Shown: piece by piece, positions 58,268-64,000 of the stretch | Position numbering within the stretch: the first letter of the stretch is position 1 | Layout of the letters: the number at the start of each line of letters is the position of its first letter | The notes under the pieces: generated by a model | What the model was told of the DNA's origin: nothing | Seen by the model: the letters and a program-made list of their open reading frames with translations, nothing else | Database searches by the model: none | From: Macrotrachela quadricornifera | Taxonomy: Eukaryota; Rotifera; Eurotatoria; Philodinida; Philodinidae | Direction: 5' to 3' | Length of the DNA: 64,000 nt | Assembly: GCA_022393335.1 (NCBI GenBank) | Contig: JAJEKB010021607.1 | Coordinates: 460,910-524,909, forward strand | Translations under genes and position numbers: made by a program

Positions 58268-59508
58268 TATTTCTTTAATTGACAAATTCAATAAGTACTA
58301 ACACGAATGTATTAGAAAGTAAGGCATAATTCAATTTATTTATCATTTTTTTCATAATTAAAATAATTGTATGATGAAATATAAATATATTCTTATGAAA
58401 TTGATTCAGTTTAAAAAAGAATGAGTTTGCATATACTATTATTTTAACTTAAAAATTGCAGAGAAAATACTAGTCGATCATTAATTAATAATTATAAACT
58501 TTTTAATTGGAAAATTAAACAAATGAACAAGATGATAGCCCTTGTGAATAAACGCTATGACGCAAGAAGATACACAGTAAAACAAGAAACCTATTCCAAT
58601 CAGGTACGAAAATGTATGGATATGTCAGAGCTCACTATATTCGTGAGTGTACAATATATTGTTATATGCAAGGATATCGGAATGTCTATTATAAAGAACT
58701 CTCGAATCACATGCAAGAAAAAGTTAAAAGATTTTAAGAGCAAAGTACACATATCGATTCAGCATAGATATCCATGAGTATGGAATAGTTTTTTGCTCAA
58801 ATTACGTACACGAGTAGTGCATTTAAATGTGAGGGATATGATGAATGCTCGATGATTATGAGATACGTCTGTACATGAATGCTAATAACCAGTTGAAAAA
58901 TTAGGAAAATGAACACGTTTTCTTGCTTAATATATAATGAAATTATTTAAATACAAATTTGCTGTTAACGAGTGATAAATATACATATATTAAAGAAAAA
59001 ACAAAACTCTTGCATGGAACAATATTTGCATTATAAAATATCAGAAGTTTACGTGTCGATGCAGAATTATTTGGATAATAATTTCGTAAAACACAATTCT
59101 CTTGTGCTGTCAAGCAGAATTTAGCAAAAAATTCAAGTCATCTTGCAGATATATATAGATAGCACTAAGGTTTATGTGTAAGTTACATACTTTGCATAAA
59201 TATGAATCATACATAATCTTGCAATAATTGTAAATATTCTGAATTACTCGCGTGTTCATGTCTGAGATATGACGACTCTAAAAAAGAACATTTTTCAAGT
59301 AAAATTACACAGACAACTTTATCAGAGCTGTCAACAAAACAATACTCGACAAATTCTTCTGATGTTATTTAGCGTTTGTTCTGTGAGTTTTTGATTGCAA
59401 TTGAATGATCTGTTACAACATTTCATAGAACATTTTTGTGAAACACGACCTAAAAGGAGTGTTGAAGTGTATAGGGGTAGAAATTTGCACCCACCACCCC
59501 CGGCCCCC
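58268..59508. other. Intergenic, no supported gene
   Basis: AT-rich with chance open frames only. A short G/C-rich run (ACCACCCCCGGCCCCCCCC) at ~59490-59510 adjoins the tandem repeat block. Confidence 0.4.
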
Positions 59509-59900
59509 CCCACAGACGTGACAGACATGCTTAGCAACGGCAGATCACAGACGTGACAGACATTCTTATTAACGATGTATCAAAAGCATAGGAAATATGC
59601 TTAGTAACGACATATCACAGACGTGACAGACATCCTTAGCAACGGGATGTCACATACGTGACAGACAGTATCACAGACGTGACAGACATCCTTAGCAACG
59701 AGACATCACAGACATGACAGACAGACTTGATGACCCCATCACAGACTGTTACCGACACTTTAATTAATTAATTAAATAGCGTCTGATTAATTAATTAGTG
59801 GGTAATTCATTACTCATCGAAGACTGTCACAGACCGTGACCGACTCCTTAGCTACGCCTCTTTCAGTCCCAGACGGTGACCGACAGTCTCACACAGGGTA
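59509..59900. repeat. ~35-bp minisatellite, CACAGACGTGACAGACAT unit
   Basis: At least five copies of CACAGACGTGACAGACA(T) followed by CCTTAGCAACG-type text lie between ~59511 and 59720, with one gap filled by a variant. They decay rightward into CACAGACTGTTACCGACA and GTCACAGACCGTGACCGACTCC forms up to ~59900. Core spacing is ~35-45 bp. The GACAGACA and TAGCAACG cores are conserved while linkers vary. No open frame runs through it. Confidence 0.85.
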
Positions 59901-61436
59901 GTAGATAATGTCGTGAATAGTATCTCAGACCATGAGAGACATAGAACTAAACTATTTCTATGTCATTAGTCACAGCAGCTATATCGTGTTTCACATTTTA
60001 ATCCCGTAGGGATTGCGCTAACAGCTTTTCTTTCTGTATTTGAAGTTCAACAAAATTCTCAATCGGAATTAAATAATATATTTCTTTTCTGACCTTGTAA
60101 CAGTTACATATGCTTATAGTAGTACTTATATTTTTTGCGGAATCCTTTAGCATTGATCACTTATCCAAAATATTAATTTTTGCAATATTGTATATAAATC
60201 TTGCAGGAAAAAAAAATCAACAAAGTATGCAAATTGAACCGTTTCTGATGATAATTTTGTTCCTCGCTATTGAAATACTTATTGCTTGCAAATATAATCA
60301 AACAAAATTTTCTGTGATATATTATGCAGTTTGTTGATACATGATTCATCTAAAGAAGTGAAAAACTTAGAGATTTACAATTCAATCTTTTTTATAAACA
60401 ATAAAATTATTTTATCTTTTTCGGAAAGAGAACATAACAAATTAAAGAATTGTAACTAACGAACTGAATATAGTCTGCCTTGTCTCATAATCTAATACTT
60501 CTATCGAATATAAGTGTTAATAATTTGTGTTTACATTCATCTTTTTAGTACAAAAAATAAACTATCGATAATATACAACAGATATCGAAGAAGTACGATA
60601 ACTATTATTCATTTTGCATAGGCTTTTAAAAATTTATTTCTTCACCAAAATTTATCAAATTAATTCATTCTTCTCGACGTATGATATAATCTACACTACT
60701 ATCTGATATGAATTCATATCTCGTGATCCAATTCGAGATCAGGAATATTTTTTGAGCAACTAAATCAAACTTTTTCAGAGAAAATAAATATTTTTAATAA
60801 ATCTCAAAGAACTTTGTAAAAATTGAAAAGAATGAAATCATTAATTCTTCTAGAAGTACTGTCTGCCTTATGTGAAATTCGATATCTATCTTATGGTTAC
60901 AACTTGATCCGAATCATACTCTTATTCACACGTTTTATATTTCTATTAACATATATATTAGATGTTCATTTTAATGATAGCATTATTCAAAACATTTAAT
61001 TTATTAGAAGAATTATAATTGTATTATTCAAATGAAAAGGAGATTTATTTATTTGATATAATCAATTTTTCAAGATTATCGATACTTCTTGTTATTAAAC
61101 AAATGATGTTATTTGTGAATTGCTTGGAATTATTAACGTAAAGATAGTACTCATAATACAGATGTTTACATTGAAGAGATTCCCTCTGCTCTTCTTATTC
61201 AGAATATTTATTATAAGATTTTAGTTTCTTTGATTATTAATGTGCATTTATTGTTTTTTTTTTCGATGATAAATCATATCAAATCTTTCTATAATTAGAT
61301 TAATTAAATACGTATTCAATAATAATTCATAAAAGTTTAAAAATATTTGATGTTTTTTTTTTTAGTTTCGAATTCTTATAGATAAGAATTTATTTTTAGT
61401 TCACTATAATATATTACATAATCGTAATATTTACAG
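59901..61436. other. Intergenic, AT-rich, nothing recognised
   Basis: No gene or repeat seen; contains the 3' UTR of the G-alpha-like gene at the right end. Confidence 0.4.
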
Positions 61437-63234
61437 TCAGATGGTATCAGAACAAATTGTAGATATAACATGTGTAGTGCTTGCATTTTTATCATGCATT
61501 ATATGAGGATAGCAACGATGGCCATTCATACCAAATGAAATGCTGGTTTTCTAAAAATAAATTATACATATTCAAGGAATAAGAACAAAATTATATATAA
61601 ACTCACAAGATATTCGTTTATCATATAATTTGTTGCTTGAAGTATTTTTTTATTCATATCATCATTATCTTTAACTAAAATTATATAAATAATTTTATTT
61701 GTATAGTAAGATATAATTGTAAATTTTATTCTCATAATAGTTACGAAAATTACCTTTTAATGAAGAATCATTTCTAATATCTTCTGTTAATTGATCATAT
61801 TTATCGAAAAATAGAATTACTGGTTTTGTTCTTAAGGAACTAGAAAAAAAATAAAGATAATAAATATTAATTTGTATATCTCTTTATTTTACCATTGACT
61901 TACTTATCACTGATCATACGATTAAATTCTTTACATGATCCACAGAAGATATTTCTATCGAGTATTCTAGTAAAATAGGTGCAATCCGCAACAAAAATAA
62001 TTACATCTACATCGCTGAACCATTGAAACCATTTTCTTCGTCCTTCTCGTAATAAATCCACATCCCATAATCTTTAACAAAAAAACATAATAGATTTATT
62101 AGATAGTTTATATATAAAATATTAATAACAAACCGATAGTGTATAGATTCGATTGTAAAGGACATTTCATAGACATTTGATTCGAAAAACCGAGAATGGA
62201 TCATATCCTTAATGAAAAAGATTATTTTTAAATATCAAAACATATAATAAAAATAGAAAATTGAATATAGATTTTTGAGCTTCTTGAAACTAGTTACAGA
62301 ATGATCTCTTATATTAAACATTAACTATTCGTATAAAAACTAATATCAATCATACAGTCGAAAACTTTATGTATAAATATAGGCAGAATTCAATTATTAA
62401 TAGAATCTATATGAATAGTATTCAAATAATTTGAGTAATGAATTTGTTTAGAAACATAATCAAGTAACTTTCTATTTGACATAAACTATCTCTCAAATAT
62501 CTTTATTATTATTTTACTTGATCAGTAGGAATATAATTGGTTTCTTTAATTTGATTTGTACGATTGAAAAAACTAAATAAGAAAAAATAAAAATATCAAA
62601 AATAAAAAAAATATATAAAATAAGTACTATATCGTTGAATCAATAAATTCATTGTAATCGGATGGTTTGAAATAACGTTTTACAGTAGCATCATTCCAAA
62701 GAATTGCTATATGCTCAAAAAGTTCTGTTGAATAATCAGAACTGATTTGTTGACCTATTTTCAATATATATGTCATACGCCATTGATTTTCTGGATGTTC
62801 TAATTTAATAAACGAAGAGTATCGATCAATAAAACGTAGAATATCCTAGAAAGAAAGAAAAACAAATCGAATATTGTATACTAGAATTCGAAAAAAATTT
62901 ATATAGCATACTCACAGTTATTGATTCAAGTATATGAGATTTAATATAAGGAATTCTATCGACTCTATCTCTAGAAAAATTAAATAGAATGATTAAAAAT
63001 ATGAAAAATTTTTTATTTTTACTGATGAGTAAATTGGTTTTGAAAAGCTGCTAATTCTTCAATGACACTCAACTTGACCGATTCGTTAGTTCCTGAATAA
63101 TAATAAAAAATAAGTATACTATCGTCGTTGATAGTATAGAATAAAGACTAACCTAGAAGAAGTAACTGAAATTCCTTTTTTTTACGTTTTTTATTTTTTT
63201 TATTAAATACACCACAGCCAAAACGTTTTAGCAT
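61437..63234 (-). CDS. Heterotrimeric G protein alpha-like protein with degenerate GTP-binding motifs
   Basis: Ten exons (63234..63153, 63092..63023, 62970..62916, 62845..62628, 62572..62518, 62207..62134, 62071..61904, 61839..61754, 61674..61607, 61550..61437) join in phase to 329 residues; G-alpha is ~350. Family order is clear: LLLLGTNESVKLS at 24-36 (P-loop), helical domain ending NEFIDSTIYFFNRTNQIKE, NYIPTDQDMIHSR (switch I), LWDVDLLREGRRKWFQWF (switch II), ADVIIFVA-like strand, NRMISDSL, VILFFDKYDQ (NKxD position) and a C-terminal HIMHDKNA (TCAT position). Every nucleotide motif is changed: GKS to VKL, DVGGQ to DVDLL, NKxD to DKxD, TCAT lost. Yet ten exons remain open, so it is probably a working non-GTPase relative, not a pseudogene. 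Confidence 0.85.
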
Positions 63235-64000
63235 AATTTTGAGAATATTCCTAAAATTATTATTCTTTTATAATATTGAACATGTAAAATTGATTTTATA
63301 AGAAATTCAGAAAAGATAAATAGTGGGTTTTATCTATTTATTATAATTTAACGAACTATGAAATACTTGAATTGAATTGAATCAGGAACAAAAAACGCTT
63401 GTTGCGTATTGAAAAGAGTGCAAAAATATGGCAATGCACATAAATAATGATATTACAGTTTTTTTTTTATTCAAAACACGGTTCCCAGACAGTGTTTCTT
63501 TTTTTGAGAGTACACTTTCATTAACTTGTCTTTTTTTAAAGCTAATTCTTGGGATGAAACAAGTGAAATTTATTGTCATCGGTTCACAGTTTTTGTTATG
63601 CTTCTTTTAAGACATATCTATTAAAATATTCATAAAAAATCAACAATACAGAATTTAAAAATTCTCTTCGATGAAAAGCTGCATATTGGCATTCACTTTA
63701 ATTTGAAAATACCCTAAGCTTTATACGTCATGTTCTGACGAGATTATATCGATTTTTCTGAAAACCAAAAATAGACTATGAATCAGGTCAAATTCCAATC
63801 TATTATTATCTATAGGGCGAAAATTTTTATCAGAAGCGTATTCATGAGGCGAAAAGCGGCTTCTTCTAGATTTTAAAATCCAAAAAACCCAAATTTGCTT
63901 TTTCCTCTTGTTGAGCGTATCTCACCAAGATCTCTCATCTTCAAAAATTTTAACCGAATAGGATCATTCTAAGTAGAATCTCGTTTTCTTTTTTTTTATG
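63235..64000. other. Intergenic, nothing recognised
   Basis: Promoter side of the G-alpha-like gene and less AT-rich sequence at 63680-63990. No exon or repeat arm matched inside the window; a partner may lie beyond the end. Confidence 0.35.

Overview
The window reads as nuclear DNA of a small, intron-rich metazoan with an AT-rich genome. Nearly all introns are 50-65 bp with GT..AG ends and T-rich 3' ends, genes are compact, and the recognisable proteins are animal families (MPDU1, TSG101, a neuronal calcium sensor, GCLC, an aminergic receptor, PHGDH, methylmalonyl-CoA mutase, ELO, a Hog/Hint protein, a G-alpha relative). The intron style, a PPC-like ectodomain type I associate with bdelloid proteins, and an intronless TPMT-type methyltransferase of different composition suggest a bdelloid rotifer. 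That assignment is inference; no rRNA or mitochondrial marker is present.

Layout. 0.8-5.2 kb: MPDU1 (+), an 898-bp fold-back element with TA ends, and a small membrane protein (+). 6.1-13.2 kb: a decayed tRNA-Ala copy, then on the minus strand TSG101, a neuronal calcium sensor, a 70-residue protein with a duplicated motif, and an 11-exon GCLC. 14.8-16.1 kb: a biogenic-amine-type GPCR (+). 17-21 kb: non-coding, with a fold-back element at 19.2-20.2 kb. 21.5-23.0 kb: an ELAV-type RRM protein (+) and a small secreted precursor that looks like a new amidated neuropeptide gene (+). 23.5-29.7 kb: PHGDH (8 exons) and MMUT (9 exons), both minus strand, rebuilt in phase throughout. 29.9-32.2 kb: a probable U-box/transmembrane/ectodomain gene (minus).

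32-49 kb is largely mobile or decayed DNA: a hydrophilic unknown gene, a hAT/TTF zinc-finger fragment cut by a GC-rich ~58-bp minisatellite with perfect 18-bp inverted flanks, a 1.7-kb nested fold-back element, inverted remnants of an unknown gene, another fold-back element, the intronless TPMT-like gene, and a fourth fold-back element at 48 kb. 49.6-58.3 kb carries small secreted or stress-type genes: a hydrophilin-like protein, a secreted protein with a Thr-rich repeat stalk, two tail-to-tail Cys-rich GPI-type proteins, a Hog/Hint protein and an ELO elongase. 59.5-59.9 kb is a ~35-bp minisatellite. 61.4-63.2 kb is a 10-exon G-alpha-like gene in which every GTP-binding motif is altered.

There is no operon-like logic; the genes look like ordinary neighbours. 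The most unusual items are the FLRIamide-type precursor, the membrane-tethered U-box protein, the degenerate G-alpha, and the density of fold-back elements. All exon joins come from reading splice sites and phase by eye; no transcript or database search was available.
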